Positions 1-11,127 of a DNA stretch of 64,000 nt are shown piece after piece. The notes under the pieces are model-generated. The model saw only the letters and a program-made list of their open reading frames with translations, searched no databases and was not told where the DNA came from. The position numbers and the translations under genes were made by a program. Each line of letters starts with the position of its first letter. Within the stretch, counting starts at the first letter, position 1. Location: assembly GCA_004194705.1 (NCBI GenBank), contig SADC01001217.1:372001-436000 (forward strand), given 5' to 3'. The DNA comes from Ditylenchus dipsaci. Lineage: Eukaryota; Nematoda; Chromadorea; Rhabditida; Anguinidae.

Positions 1-1841
1 TTTTTGCTCTAATTTTTTACGCTTGCCTTTCTTACTAACTGACTGTTTTGGTTTTAGCGTCAAATAATCTCGTGTGTTCAGCTGGTCATTCTCGTGCATG
101 CTCAGGTTCTTCTCTTGATCTTGCTGTTTGTATTAGATAAGTTTTTTTTATTTTCTGTGCCGTCATTTGCTTTTTCCTTGTTCCGTTTTTCAGGTGTCTA
201 TCTGGAGGTCTCAAGAAGGAATTTTAGGTCTCTGCTCAGGTATTTTTACACATTTTTTACACAATTTACGCAGTGACTGCATACATCCTGTCAAAGTCCC
301 TTATAAATGTAACGTCAAATTTAACAGGCAGCCATTTACGTAGCGACTTTCGACTTTGTCAGCCTGTATGCGGTCGAAGTGTCACTTTCTATGTGCCTTC
401 GTGCTTCATTCTATGGCAGTATGGCTAGGCCCTTGTAACATATCTGTCGGAGCGCGTCAACTTCTCTGAAGAGGCTGCCTAGCGAAAGTGTTTATTCTGC
501 TGGGCTTTTATATACTAATTTTCAGATTCAATCGACAATTGGGACCATATCGTTACGTCTTGCATCTTTGTTCCGTATGGTCTATCCCGAAAGTTGCTTG
601 GTTGTTTGCATTTGTAAAGTTCGCTAAAAACACACACCTCCGGCAATGAGAATGTAAAAGTTGTTGCAAACACGAAAAATGTGGGCAAAACTTTGAATTA
701 CAAGGAAGTGCGGACTGGAGGTAGGGCGGTTATGGTAACCTAAAAATTTCATCGACTGGAATCGGAAGATTGGAAAGACCTAACACTGCCGTATTACGAC
801 ACTGCCGTCCAAATATCTTCTTTACGTCACAGAATTCTTCTTTCACTTCTTTCTTCGGTTTTCATCAGTTATAGACCCACTTTTTACTTTGGTCTCCCTG
901 TTTTTTGGCTTAGGTACGATTTCAGAGAAAATTTTAGTGTAATGCGTGTTTACCAATAAAAAAATACTTCAACTTTGACTCCATGATCACATTAGAGCAG
1001 GAGTGCTCTCAATCGGGAGTGCTGAACGAGCCATACAGACCAAAACATACCTGACTAATTGATGGATACAGAAAATGTAAGGAAGACACACTGACCAATT
1101 CGATTACTGCGGCAAAAAGGGAATGATCTTTTCGATCTCAAGGAAGGTGTAAGTTATACCACCTGTTGTATTTCAGCTTAAATGAAAACCGGTAACATTC
1201 TGACTGCCGGAGGAAAGAATCGTTTGTAATTTGGAAGAGGAAAGGGGGATAGAGGTCTTCTGCCGAAATGGTACCCCATTATCATCGCTAATGATCCAGA
1301 CACCAAGCGGACTCGTGTTCGATTGCCTTCTGGAGCCAAAAAAAACGATCCCGTCAGCTAACCATACTATAATAGGTAATATTTTTGTTTAGATTGATGT
1401 TTCAGCATATTCACATATCCCTAATTCTAAGAATCATCGCTGTTGATGGTTGTACGGATAGCTTCTCCTAAAGTTAGATTCGTATACCACAAGTACGACT
1501 CAGAGCGAAATTGTTAGGTTGGTTTATGGTGTGAACCTAGTTAGACTTTTTCAGCATATCGAGCATCCGTCAAATGTCAAGCGTGGAACAAGTGCTGGAC
1601 GGTAGTGTGTCTAGCTGTAAGAATTCTTGGAGCGAAGCCGGAAAAAAAGAGAAAGGGAGATACTATTTGAACTAAATTATGATCCAGTTAATTGTTATAG
1701 TTATATGAATCTGAAAGCGTTATTAATTAATCAGGTATACTTTCTATCCAGGCGTCTTTGCTATGTGAGCTGCTACTGTAAGGAGGTTGGTTGGGCGCCC
1801 TCCCAGGAATAAGTAATGAAATAACAAGTAAAGGATTAATC

Positions 1842-1912
1842 GCCCCGATAGCTCAGTGGTAGAGTGGCGGACGCCGGTGAAAGTTGTCGTAGGTTCGATT
1901 CTACTCGGGGCA
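1842..1912 (+). tRNA. tRNA-like sequence, probably a pseudogene or SINE head
   Basis: A 7-bp acceptor stem pairs GCCCCGA with TCGGGGC. Good internal pol III control elements follow: an A box (TAGCTCAGTGG) and a B box (GGTTCGATTCT). The T stem is one base short on its 3' side and the anticodon arm does not close into a standard 5-bp stem, so I assign no anticodon. It lies in the loop of the large inverted repeat, 27 bases from a second tRNA-like piece on the other strand. A decayed tRNA or a tRNA-derived SINE head is more likely than a working tRNA. Confidence 0.6.
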
Positions 1913-1938
1913 TCACAATTTTCCTTGACTTTTACTGG

Positions 1939-2000
1939 TAGCACCGGGTGGTTTCGATCCACCGACCTCTGGGTTATGGGCCAGCACGCTCCCACTGCGC
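1939..2000 (-). pseudogene. Truncated initiator tRNA-Met-like sequence
   Basis: Read on the minus strand this matches the 3' five-sixths of a eukaryotic initiator tRNA-Met: GCGCAGTGG D arm, a CAT anticodon in the CCCATAACCC context, AGGTCGGTGGATCGAAACC (the T loop has ATCGAAA rather than TTCGAAT, a hallmark of the initiator), then an acceptor strand. One G is missing from the 5' half of the anticodon stem. The 5' acceptor strand is replaced by unrelated sequence (AAAAAGTCAC). It cannot fold as a full tRNA, so I call it a pseudogene or a tRNA-derived repeat fragment. Confidence 0.7.
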
Positions 2001-2592
2001 GTGACTTTTTCTGACTTTTACTCTACAAAGATGCAAGACGTAACGATATGGTCCCAATTGTCGATTGAATCTGAAAATTAGTACTATAAAGCCCAGCAGA
2101 ATAAACACTTTCGCTAGGCAGCCTCTTCAGAGAAGTTGACGCGCTCCGACAGATATGTTAAAGGGCCTAGCCATACTGCCATAGAATGAAGCACGAAGGC
2201 ACATAGAAAGTGACACTTCGACCGCATACAGGCTGACAAAGTCGAAAGTCGCTACGTAAATGGCTGCCTGTTAAATTTGACGTTACATTTATAAGGGACT
2301 TTGACAGGATGTATGCAGTCACTGCGTAAATTGTGTAAAAAATGTGTAAAAACACTGAGCAGAGAACCTAAAATTCCTTCTTGAGACCTCCAGATAGACA
2401 CCTGAAAAACGGAACAAGGAAAAAGCAAATGACGGCACAGAAAATAAAAAAAACTTATCTAATACAAACAGCAAGATCAAGAGAAGAACCTGAGCATGCA
2501 CGAGAATGACCAGCTGAACACACGAGATTATTTGACGCTAAAACCAAAAAGTCAGTTAGTAAGAAAGGCAAGCGTAAAAATTAGAGGAAAAA

Positions 2593-3277
2593 TTCACCGC
2601 CAGTCACGACAGATCAAAGCACAGAACTAAAAATGATTTCAAAATTTAATTTTGAAATTCAAATCTCTGGCGTGCCTGGTACCGCCAATTCAAAATGCAA
2701 GAATTATTCCATCGGGCGCGAGCAGCCCCTTTAATTTTGTGATTTCATGTGAGTGACAGAATGTGTAGGATGGAATTGGGTATTTGCATGGAGTTGAGTA
2801 TCGTTCAATGTCTCTTGAACTTTGAGCTGTAATTTTATATCATCTTTTTCTCTGTATGATAGCTTAAACGAAAGCCTAAAATCTTGGCTACATTCAAGCA
2901 TATGAAAGTTAACTTGTAGGAAAATTCAGCAAATATTAACCAGCCCAGTCAAAGAAAACCCCAAAAACGATCGATTTCAGTATTTAGCATCTTAAACTAT
3001 AAATAGTATCCGGTATGGGTGTAACCCTTCCTGATAATTTCGTTGGAAAGCCAAGAGCGTGAGGGACATTTCAGACACAAAACTTGTAAATAGAAATAAG
3101 AAGAAGTTGAAAAATAAGACATGCAGCCAGTGGTAGTCGAACCTGTGGCCTAGACATAGATGCGTATAAAAAGTTCCCGCTCCCTTTAATGGTACAGTAG
3201 TTAATTTTAGACGCTATAGCAATTAAAGTATTTTGTTATTGTATTTTCACATGACATACTTATTCTTGAAATAAATA
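2593..3277. other. Spacer with a degenerate tRNA-like B-box repeat
   Basis: No gene seen. Around 3118-3180 is a degenerate copy of the SINE-like segment seen better at 5140-5360 and 12545-13100 (a reverse-complement B box, GTGGTAGTCGAACCTG). The rest is AT-rich unique-looking sequence. Confidence 0.5.
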
Positions 3278-3279
3278 TA

Positions 3280-3635
3280 CAGGGTGGTCCAAGAAATTTG
3301 AACACTTTTAAACCGTCATAACTTTTTTTCTAGGTCGAATTTCAAAATTCTGTAAACGCAGATCACTCAGTTTTTTATGAAAATTTTTTTTGGTATATAA
3401 TGTCAAAAACACGATTTTTGCTTGGTCTCCCTGTGGTTTAGGTCTCACCTATCCAGAGCAATCTACAGATCAGAGACCGAAACACAGGGGGACCAAGCAA
3501 AAATCGTGTTTTTGACATTATATACCAAACAAATTGTCATAAAAACTGAGTGATCTGCGTTTACAGAATTTTGAAATTCGACCTAGAAAAAAGTTATGAC
3601 GGTTTAAACGTGTTCAAATTTCTTGGACCACCCTG
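3280..3635. mobile_element. Mariner-type MITE, CAGGGTGGTCC ends
   Basis: Long terminal inverted repeats start CAGGGTGGTCCAAGAAATTT and end with the reverse complement, with TA on both sides (3278-3279 and 3636-3637). The arms are about 160 bp, so most of the 356-bp element folds on itself. There is no coding capacity. The TA target and CAGGG tips are typical of Tc1/mariner-mobilised MITEs. A decayed relative lies at about 15835-16075. Confidence 0.85.
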
Positions 3636-3699
3636 TATGTATTCTTATACAGAATATAAAAATTTAAAAATTCCTGAAAAAAGATTTAGAATGTATATT

Positions 3700-3950
3700 G
3701 TGGGTTCCGCAATGGCAAGTTCTGCGTCGGCGAGTTTTTCGTTGGCGAGTTTTTTGCGTTGGCGAGTTTTTTCGTTGGTGAGTTTTGCCATTGGCGAGTT
3801 TCGCCGTTGACGACATTTGCCGTTGGCGAGATTTGCCGTTGGCGAGATTCGACCATGGCGAGTCTTTTACGTTGGCGAGTTTTCACGTTGGCGAGTTACG
3901 GCGTTGGCGAGTCTTTTGCGTTGACAAGTTTTTTGTTGGTGACTTTGTTG
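3700..3950. repeat. Minisatellite of GTTGGCGAG units
   Basis: At least a dozen imperfect copies of a 15-20 bp unit centred on GTTGGCGAG separated by T-rich spacers. Frames through it give low-complexity peptides (ASF and GEF repeats). A similar unit (ATTGGCGAAA) appears at 37940-38030 and, reversed, at 33185-33250, so the word is a dispersed component rather than a gene. Confidence 0.8.
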
Positions 3951-3956
3951 CGTCTC

Positions 3957-4760
3957 TTAAAAAGTGCCTTCTTTTGATGAAGGTGCCTTCTTCGGCTTAA
4001 ATTTGCCTCTTGTTAGCTGGAATATGCACTATTTTTCTGTAAGCATGATATTTATAACTGTGTCATATGTTTAAAGCTTACTTCTTACCAGAGTTTCTTT
4101 ATGCGGTAGGCCCCAGTTAACAAAACTACGTCCAAATTCCATCTTTTGGGTTCTTGAGTGTTACCCACGTACCCCTTTAGGTTAAATTACCTTGGTCCCC
4201 CAAGGCAAAAAGTCAAATTTTAGTCAAAATTTTTTTTACTAAAAAGTGTCGACCGCCACCTGCGGACATGTTGTAAGCATAAATAAAGTGGTAAAACGTT
4301 GAAAAACGTTGATTTTGCGCGTTTTCGGGCGAGGACCATATACCACAATTTAGCCAAAAATCGAATTCGATAAAAACTTGTCGGAGACTATTGTGGCCTG
4401 AGATTATTGCGGCCTGAGGCTAATTTGGCCGACACTATTGTGGCCGAGGCTATTGTGGTCACGAGGCTATTGTTGCCGAGACTAATGTGTCACATACCGG
4501 ATAATGGAGTACAGATAGATCACAATCTAAATTCTTAAAAATGAAAAGTAAGCTGTTAATATATGACACAGTTATAAACATCCTGCTTACCGAAAAAAGT
4601 GCATATTCCAGCTAACATAAGGCAAATTTAAGCCTAAAGAAGGCATTTTTCAACAAAAGAAGGCAAATTTAAGCCTAAAGAAGGCACTTTTCATCAAAAA
4701 AGGCACTTTTCAACAAGAGAAGGCACTTTTCAGCCAGAAGAAGGCAAATTTAAACCGAGG
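3957..4760. repeat. Foldback with AAGGCAC/GGCAAATTTAAGCC word repeats
   Basis: Left arm about 3957-4085 and right arm about 4545-4700 are reverse complements (TTAGCTGGAATATGCAC on the left, GTGCATATTCCAGCTAA on the right). The right arm continues into six or more tandem copies of GAAGGCACTTTTCA / GAAGGCAAATTTAAGCC. The loop holds a fragment shared with 34985-35080 and a short repeat tract at 4385-4490 (TTGTGGCCTGAGGCTA variants). No TSD could be fixed. Confidence 0.65.
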
Positions 4761-4929
4761 GCTGAAAAAAGGAACAAAAGGCACATTAGTACTTGTCTAA
4801 ATGCTAATTGCTCAACACCTAGGTAGAAATAGGTTACTCAGGTCTCGGAAACGTCCTTCATTTAAAGATTTATCTTTTATCTGAAACGAAAAATCTTCAG
4901 AATCTGTGAAGTTTCACGTCAAAATTTTT

Positions 4930-5075
4930 ATTTTTGGTACTTAAAACTTTGGTACTTATTTTGGAAGTTTTCAGTCAAAATCTTTTTTTTTCGCTCCAAA
5001 AAAGCAATAAGCACTGGATAAAATATAAGAAAAAAATATTTTTTACCCAAATGTCCTTTTTTCGAAATTTTTCAT
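4930..5075. repeat. Dispersed repeat, family also at 26690-26865 and 37240-37450
   Basis: A segment with AGTCAAAATCTTTTTTTT, then AAGCACTGGATAAAAT and ATTACGAACCCTG is found here and, diverged, at 26690-26865 on the same strand and at 37240-37450 reversed. It carries no open frame of note. It looks like the end or body of an old element. Confidence 0.6.
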
Positions 5076-5139
5076 TACGAACCCTGATCTTTTCAGAGCT
5101 TCTAGATCATTTTGACACCAATTTTGTGAAAAAACCGGC

Positions 5140-5360
5140 TAAAAATAAGGTGAGCACCCAGTGGTATTTGAAGCTGTGATCTAATCCATGCGCATATAAA
5201 GCCCCTATTTGAAATTCAAAAACTTTACCAGCCTTCTTATCCAACTTTTAGGCCTATGGGGCCGAGATCTCAACAGATTTGATTTAAAGTCGCCTACCGG
5301 CTATACAATGAGACCAACTCCTCTGAGCGGGTGAAAAACACGTGTGTGAGGTTCCCTTGT
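5140..5360 (-). repeat. tRNA-derived SINE-like copy
   Basis: Same sequence family as each arm of the foldback at 12545-13100: AGCACCCAGTGGTATT, a reverse B-box region, then CGAGATCTCAACAGATTTGA and GAGGTTCCCTTGT. In the forward sense (minus strand here) the B-box motif reads as a tRNA T arm. This copy is single rather than inverted. Confidence 0.55.
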
Positions 5361-5960
5361 CGATCCGGGCAGGGGAAAATTTCATATCTTTTCGTTCATC
5401 ATGTTTTGAGCCTTGTACGTGATTTTAATATTCTTAAAACGATATAAAACGTTTTCTGTGACACTTTCTTTGATATAACTCCCACTTTTTGACTAAAGTC
5501 TGACTTTTTGCTTTGGGGTTAATCAAGATTTCAGTCAATTTTTTTTAATATCAATTTTTATTGCAAAAAGTGTCCGAAAACCAAGGTTTTTATCATCTTT
5601 AAGATATGAAATTACTTAGAAAACTTTTAAACATGATTTACGAAAAATCTTTAAAACGCCCATCACCATCCCCCCGAACTAAATAAGTTCCGAAAATAGG
5701 ACAAAACAGTTGACTAAAATACTTTTACTTTGAAAATGTACAAACTTAACAGCGAACAAGTACTTTTGGCTTGGACTTATCATTTCTACTTTTTCGCGAA
5801 CATTAAATCATGTGTTTTGGTCGCAAGTTGGCCTGAAATTCAAAAAAGTTCAAATATGGAATAATAAAAAATAAAAATTAACCTCCGATCTTGCCGCCTA
5901 TCTTTTTGCCCAAAAAGCCAGCAAATGGTGCTACAGGAGGACACAAAGCTAAAGCCACGC

Positions 5961-5999
5961 TCAAACCAGCTGATTGTCCAACAAATTCCATGGTTCCTT
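5961..5999 (-). CDS. Possible terminal exon of the coiled-coil gene
   Basis: A TTCGTTCAG acceptor is followed by AAGGAACCATGG; in the phase left by the donor at 7977 this reads KEPWNLLDNQLV then stop. The join is only a phase and splice-signal match across a repeat-filled intron of about 2 kb. In another frame the same stretch gives MEFVGQSAGLSVALALCPP, a glycine-rich hydrophobic peptide of 39 residues before a stop, so a separate small exon or gene is equally possible. Confidence 0.25.
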   Translation of the reverse strand, partial: KEPWNLLDNQLV

Positions 6000-6469
6000 C
6001 TGAACGAAATATAAATTAAAATTGTCGCGTACAAAGGAACGGTATACCTCCAAAGTTTTTGCTATATATGTTGCACACTTTTTGCATATTTTTGCGACTA
6101 AAATGTAAAGTAAATAAATAACCGAGTAAAAATTTAAATTTTCTATATAGTGCGGAATGCATCAAGATAAAAATCTAAAGTGCCAAATTCCTAGTTCGGG
6201 TTTTCTTACATCCATTTTAGGATGAATCTACAGTGGATGAATCTACAGTGAATCTACAGTACTTCCCTACTTCAACTTTTCTGATATTTTGCAATGAAAT
6301 TGATGCAGATATTGAAAAATATATATAATTATCGATAAATATTAGTTTCTAAGCTTTAGGAACTGGACCTTCACAGAGAAAAACGAATACTCTTACAAGC
6401 TATTGTTTTTGAATTCGACAGAAGTGTAGGTGCTGTATAACAATTTCAAACACTATGCTGTATCTGTCA

Positions 6470-7772
6470 CTCTATATTGGAGTGCCACTATAGCGAAGGT
6501 ACTGGACCGAAACAATTTGCAAGTGCCACTATATCGAGGTTCCATACTAAAACAGGTCAATTGAATCTCAAATACCAAGTTTTAAATCTACCCTTAATTC
6601 CGACGTATTTTTCGCACCCCATAGATAACCCACACTCTCACTGGTTCGACTCCACCCTAGTGACATTCATTTTTTTTCCTTGTGTCTATTGTATTATTGT
6701 TTTGTCCTTAAAAGTCATAAACTAGTTTATTTAACATCATTTAGCTTAAGAGTGGGTAGGGGAAAGTCGAACCAGTGAGGGTGTGGGTTATCTATGGGGT
6801 GCGAGTGTCTTCATAAAAAAAACCTCGTTGCACCTCCCTTAAGTCGATATCCACCTCCAGAATCCATAATGTTGGACTTAGTTGAAAGTAAAAACAAAAT
6901 TATTGTTGCTAATCTAGAGTCGTGTTCTGGACACTGTTTTTAAGACCAAAATGCTGTTTTAAGTAACCAGAATCTCAATAAACTGAGTGGTTATCCGTTT
7001 CAAGGTGAATGATCTTGAATTTTCGTAAATCAGGCAAAAAAAATTCTGTCTTTATAAAATGTGGATGCCTAGAACAATTTGTGAAGAGTGAAACCTGGTT
7101 AAGATTCATTAACATCTTCGAAGAGAACATGTTACGTTATGCAAGTTTCGAAACTTAAGAGAAAGTCATGTGACTAAAGAACGACACTATTACGAAAAGG
7201 ACACTATTTTGATTCACCAGAAGAATTTGCAAATGCAATGAACAGTCCAAGAATGTATACCGGTGACGACTTTGAGGGTTTCGTTTGATGTATTTTGATA
7301 GTTTCGATTGATATGATATTTGAATAAAAGGCATATTGAAAGTAGTAAAAAAACCCCCTTTTTAACAGCTGTAACTGATGCTTCGACATTAATTGTACCC
7401 ACAGGTAGCTCGCACTCCATAGATAACCCACACCCATAGATAACCCTCTCCAGCGTATAACCCGTGGGTTATACGCGGAAATTTAGGGTAGTATCAAACA
7501 AGAACAAACAAGACTGAATAAATTTTGAAAAAGAAGTGAAAAATGAATGCATAAAAATTTGTCTTACAGGTTTTCTTGTTTGACTTTGAAGGTGCCACTA
7601 TATTGGGAGTAAATTCATAACTCGGACTAATAAAGTGCCACTATAGTGGAAGTGCCACTATATCGAAGTGCCACTATAGTGGGATGTCAGTTTGCCTTAT
7701 TTAAGACAAAACCAACCAAATCGGTCCCACTGTGCCACTATAGTGGGTGTGCCACTATAGCGAGGTTCGACT
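6470..7772. mobile_element. CAGTCGA-type element with GTGCCACTATAG words
   Basis: The right end is GTGCCACTATAGCGAGGTTCGACTG followed by TA; the left starts near AGTGCCACTATAGCGAAGG. At least seven copies of GTGCCACTATA lie near the two ends. An inner inverted repeat (about 6609-6660 against 6760-6811, CACCCCATAGATAACCCACA) and a further copy at 7407-7445 form a second word set. Probably a Tigger/pogo-type MITE with another element nested in it. The left tip is decayed. Confidence 0.6.
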
Positions 7773-7977
7773 GTAACCGCAATTCGTAAATATCGATTCT
7801 GTCGTTTTATGTTATTTTTAAAAGGCTTTATATAAATATTCTTACATTCAAAATATTTTTGACAAAATAGTTTTGTAGTCCTTTTCGTTATTAATAAAAC
7901 ATCAAGAACTTATAAGCCAACCCAATATCTTAAGAGGTATGATCATTGGAAAGTACCTTAAAATTGTTTTTACTTAC

Positions 7978-8493
7978 CTTCTTTAATTTGTTTTTCTTCT
8001 TCTTGCTCTTCTTCGGTATATCTTCTGCTTTTGCTTCCTCCTCCTGAGAAGATTCTATTTCAGCTGTTTCTGTGTTCATCAATTCTTCTTGACTATCACC
8101 TGTTTCTTCACAGCTTTTTGCTTCTATGTCTTCTTTTGCAAGCAGATCATTGGTATTGGAATCAGCAGTGATGGTAGAACTAAAAGTTTCAGCCTCCACC
8201 AAAGCTTGTAAACTGACCACCACTCCTTGCAATTTGCTGTGCTCATCTGCCAACGAATTGAATTGCCAGTTGAGACGATCGAAGCGATCCACTAATGAAT
8301 AATAAAGATTGTTGTTTTCCAACATAGCGTCGAGAAGAACTTGGTATTGCAGCACAAGTTGGTCATATTGTTGCTGCAGCAGCACTTGGTTCTTTGTATT
8401 GTTGATTGGTTTACTTGCTGGAATTCTTAAGCGTATTTGAGAGGCGTATGGCGTTTTGGATTGAAGTTGTTGGGTCGTGACTGTTGTAGACAT
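7978..8493 (-). CDS. Coiled-coil protein with acidic and Lys-rich tail (exon)
   Basis: An open exon of 172 codons starts with ATG at 8493 and runs to a clear GTAAGT donor at 7977. Residues about 35-85 are rich in Gln and Leu with heptad spacing (VLLQQQYDQLVLQYQVLLDA), predicting a coiled coil. Residues about 115-155 are acidic, and the exon ends in a Lys tract (KKSKKKKNKLKK) that could be a nuclear or nucleolar signal. No signal peptide or membrane segment. A TTTTTTTGCAG acceptor lies 8 bases before the ATG, suiting trans-splicing or a 5'UTR intron. I do not recognise the family. A possible last exon is at 5961-5999. Regular splice signals and non-repetitive composition support a real gene. 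Confidence 0.65.
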
Positions 8494-8922
8494 TGTGTTC
8501 CTGCAAAAAAATCTTTAGAATGTATAAATTTTGGTTGCATGAAATAAATACATGAAATGAAAAAGTCTTAAAACAACAATAACAAAAGATTAGAAAAATG
8601 CGCTAGATAAAATTATCTATTCAGTCTAAGACACTGATTTCTGTAATGATAATTGTGTGGCGCAAAATAATCTTATCAGGCTGATAATTCTGTCAAAATT
8701 ATGATAAACTCCTAAAATCTGTAGAAGTATCTCAAAAGTATTCTATTTGGCCGAGAATTGGGAGTAAAGCTACTTTTGTTCGAATCGAGCAAAGTTTTAG
8801 ACACAGAGTAGGGTAGTGCAAGCTGGAACGGTAGATGCGCGTATATAATATATCATAGTAGCGTTAATGTTTCAAAAAGTGATAGTGTCCAGCTTCCAAT
8901 GAAATTAATATAAATTAATATA

Positions 8923-9154
8923 CCGTATTTCCTCTGATAACTCACCCCCTCAACTTTGAGGGCCTATATCTCAGCTCGGAACAAATATTTTGCAAAGCTG
9001 TTTATTGCGTTTTCTTAATTCCCACGAGCTCTACCGATTCCAGTTTTTAAATTTAATATTTTCACCCAAAAATCTCGAGATCGACCTCAAATTTTTCCAA
9101 TTTTCAGCGATCCAAAAAATAACTCACCCGGGTGAGTTATTAGAGGAAATACGG
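8923..9154. mobile_element. CCGTA-ended MITE, word AACTCACCC
   Basis: Tips CCGTATTTCCTC and GAGGAAATACGG with TA on each side. The sub-terminal word is ATAACTCACCC at the left and AACTCACCCGGGTGAGTTAT at the right. The core carries CCCACGAGCTCTACCGATTC and CTCGAGATCGACCTC, shared with the other members at 11724, 14635, 15195, 22198 and 45482. Confidence 0.85.
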
Positions 9155-9159
9155 TACAT

Positions 9160-9382
9160 ACTTTTTCAAAAAGCCTGTTCTTAAATCGAGGTTTTGCTTT
9201 TTGAGTAGTAAAATTATTTAGTTATTGAAAAACGATCGGCAAAATCGGAATCCTTGCGATATTTGCCATCCGACTGTCAAAAACAAAACTGGTAAAAAAT
9301 TTTAAAAATCGGACTAAAAAAAGTGTCGGACCCTAGGTGGGAACGAACTTTGTGGGGTGTCCTTAAATCGAGAGTGGACTGT
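9160..9382. mobile_element. CAGTCGA-type MITE remnant
   Basis: Right end CTTAAATCGAGAGTGGACTG then TA. The left side has CTTAAATCGAGGTTTTGC. The core CGGACCCTAGGTGGGAACG and CGATCGGCAAAATCGG is shared with 51507-51934 and 59175-59491. The outer left tip is missing. Confidence 0.65.
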
Positions 9383-9695
9383 ATTTAAGAAGGATGGGCC
9401 GGTTTCGAGTGGTCGAGCAAACCTTCGAGGCAGATCATTATAAAAATATTGCTTCAATTTTTTCTAGGAGGTTCAATCAGGTCAAAAAGTTGAATGCCAT
9501 TCTCTAACGAAAAGCTACTTTCTAATAAACCAAAGTTACCCACCAAAGAGGCTGAAAAAAGAACGCCACGGCGTTCTTCTACAGATTTTAGTATTTTTGA
9601 CTAAAGTTTCAAAAAGTGCTAGAAAAAAATAAATAAAGTGATAAATTTCACAAATTTAGTGCTTTATTTCACATATATCATAGATTTGGAAAATA

Positions 9696-11023
9696 GGCTC
9701 ACCTTGAGACTGGCATTAATTTTTGTGATATCAATTGATTCTGGCAAAAATTAATTCTGGAAAAAATTCAAACTGACAATAATTGGTCTTGACCAGATTT
9801 TTTTTGAATAAAACTTGTATTAGCAAAAATGGTTTCGAAATTAAAGATTCCAGTAAAAAATGGTTGTGTATTAATTTGGCTTCTTTTGGACCTGGATGAC
9901 CTGAAAAAAATTGAGTCAGATTCTGAAACAAATCGTCCTATCATACGTTAAATCGTGTTACTAATTGGGTTTGTTAGGGACCAAAACCCCGGTTTCACCC
10001 ACCCAGACACCCATAAAAAGATAGTAATATTTTTGTCTTGTGAAGAACTACCATCGTTTTAAATGTTTTTTCTATGACCCAACCTCAGTTCTACTGGATA
10101 ATCCACGTACCAACCAAACCAAGTGGTCGTCCACTTGGATCAAATTTTTTTTTACGTTTTTCATGTTCCAAAACCTGTTTTCTGAACTAATTCGGGCATG
10201 CTGAAGACGATTTGATAGTGGTAAAATGACATTTTCTCGGGTATTTTTTGAGTTTTGGGGATAATTGATTTCACCAGAATCAATTATTTGCCAAAACTAA
10301 AAAAATACCCGACAAAGCGGCATTTTACTACTATCAAACCATCATGAGCATGCCCGAATTAGTTCAGAAAACAGGTTTTGGAACATGAAAAACGTAAAAA
10401 AAAAATTTGATCCAAGTAGACGACCACTTGGTTTGGTTGGTTCAAAAAAAAATAAATTCCCGCAAAATTGTTAAAAATGCACAAATTTTAAAAATGCGGA
10501 TCAATTCATGTGTGGGCCAATTCGTGTTCGGACCAATTTGGTATGGATCTATTCGGTTAACTCATGTAAATGGATATCCACCTGACCAGAAGGTACCCAT
10601 TTTGGGTTTTGGGGTCTGGGTCGATAAAATCACACTTTTGGTTTCAACAAACCCAATTCTCCACACAATTTTGAATAAAGAAAAGTGTTTGTATTTTGAT
10701 TTTTGAAAAATTTTATTTTTAAGCCATCCATATGGATATCCACCTGACCAGGTGGTAACTACCCTGGATTTCGGGGTTCGGTTGGGTGAAAACAAACTTA
10801 ATATAAATCAATTAATATAAATTAATATCAATTAATATAATCAATTAATATAATTTAATTTAAATCGAAAACAATTATTTGCATGAACATTTAACTACCA
10901 AACAAATTTATTCAAAAAAAATCTGGTCAAGACCAATTATTGTCAGTTTGAATTTTTTCCAGAATTAATTTTTGCCAGAATCAATTGATATCAGAAAAAT
11001 TAATGCCAGTCTCAAGGTGAGCC
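9696..11023. mobile_element. Foldback element with perfect 8-bp TSD (GGAAAATA)
   Basis: Tips GGCTCACCTTGAGACTGGCA and its complement; flanks GGAAAATA at 9688-9695 and at 11024-11031 are identical. Arms run about 125 bp (to the segment with GGTCTTGACCAGATTTTTTT). Inside is a second long palindrome (about 10110-10441, CCAAACCAAGTGGTCG tips, related to 27400-27900 and 54410-54440) and two copies of ATCCACCTGACCAG. No transposase frame seen. An 8-bp TSD is usual for hAT-superfamily elements and also for P elements; a non-autonomous hAT-like element is the best guess. Confidence 0.8.
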
Positions 11024-11127
11024 GGAAAATAAATTAAAATCAAAAAAAATTTTGATTTAAAAAAAGACTTTATTCGAGAAGTCGACTTCATTAGAACAAT
11101 TATGGCATTTTTATTCAAATCTGCTTT

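Larger units (their letters stand above)
1..2592. repeat. Giant inverted repeat (foldback), left end cut by window edge
   Basis: The sequence at 1-571 returns as its near-perfect reverse complement at 2025-2592, leaving a loop of about 1.45 kb (572-2024). The match is still running at base 1, so the left end lies outside the window. The two arms differ by scattered single bases and small indels, for example one open frame ends RSLLRYF in the left arm and RFSAQCF in the right. Identical short frames in the two arms (about 94-276 and 2319-2501) are by-products of the repeat and not genes. The loop holds two tRNA-like segments. No transposase is visible. Length and symmetry suggest a foldback transposon or a recent inverted duplication. 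Confidence 0.9.

Noticed and set aside
1842..2000. Two functional tRNA genes
   Set aside because: One lacks its 5' acceptor strand; the other has a shortened T stem and no closing anticodon stem.
94..2501. Two nearly identical 60-codon frames (94-276 and 2319-2501) as a duplicated gene
   Set aside because: They are the same place in the two arms of the inverted repeat, hydrophobic by base composition, with no splice context.
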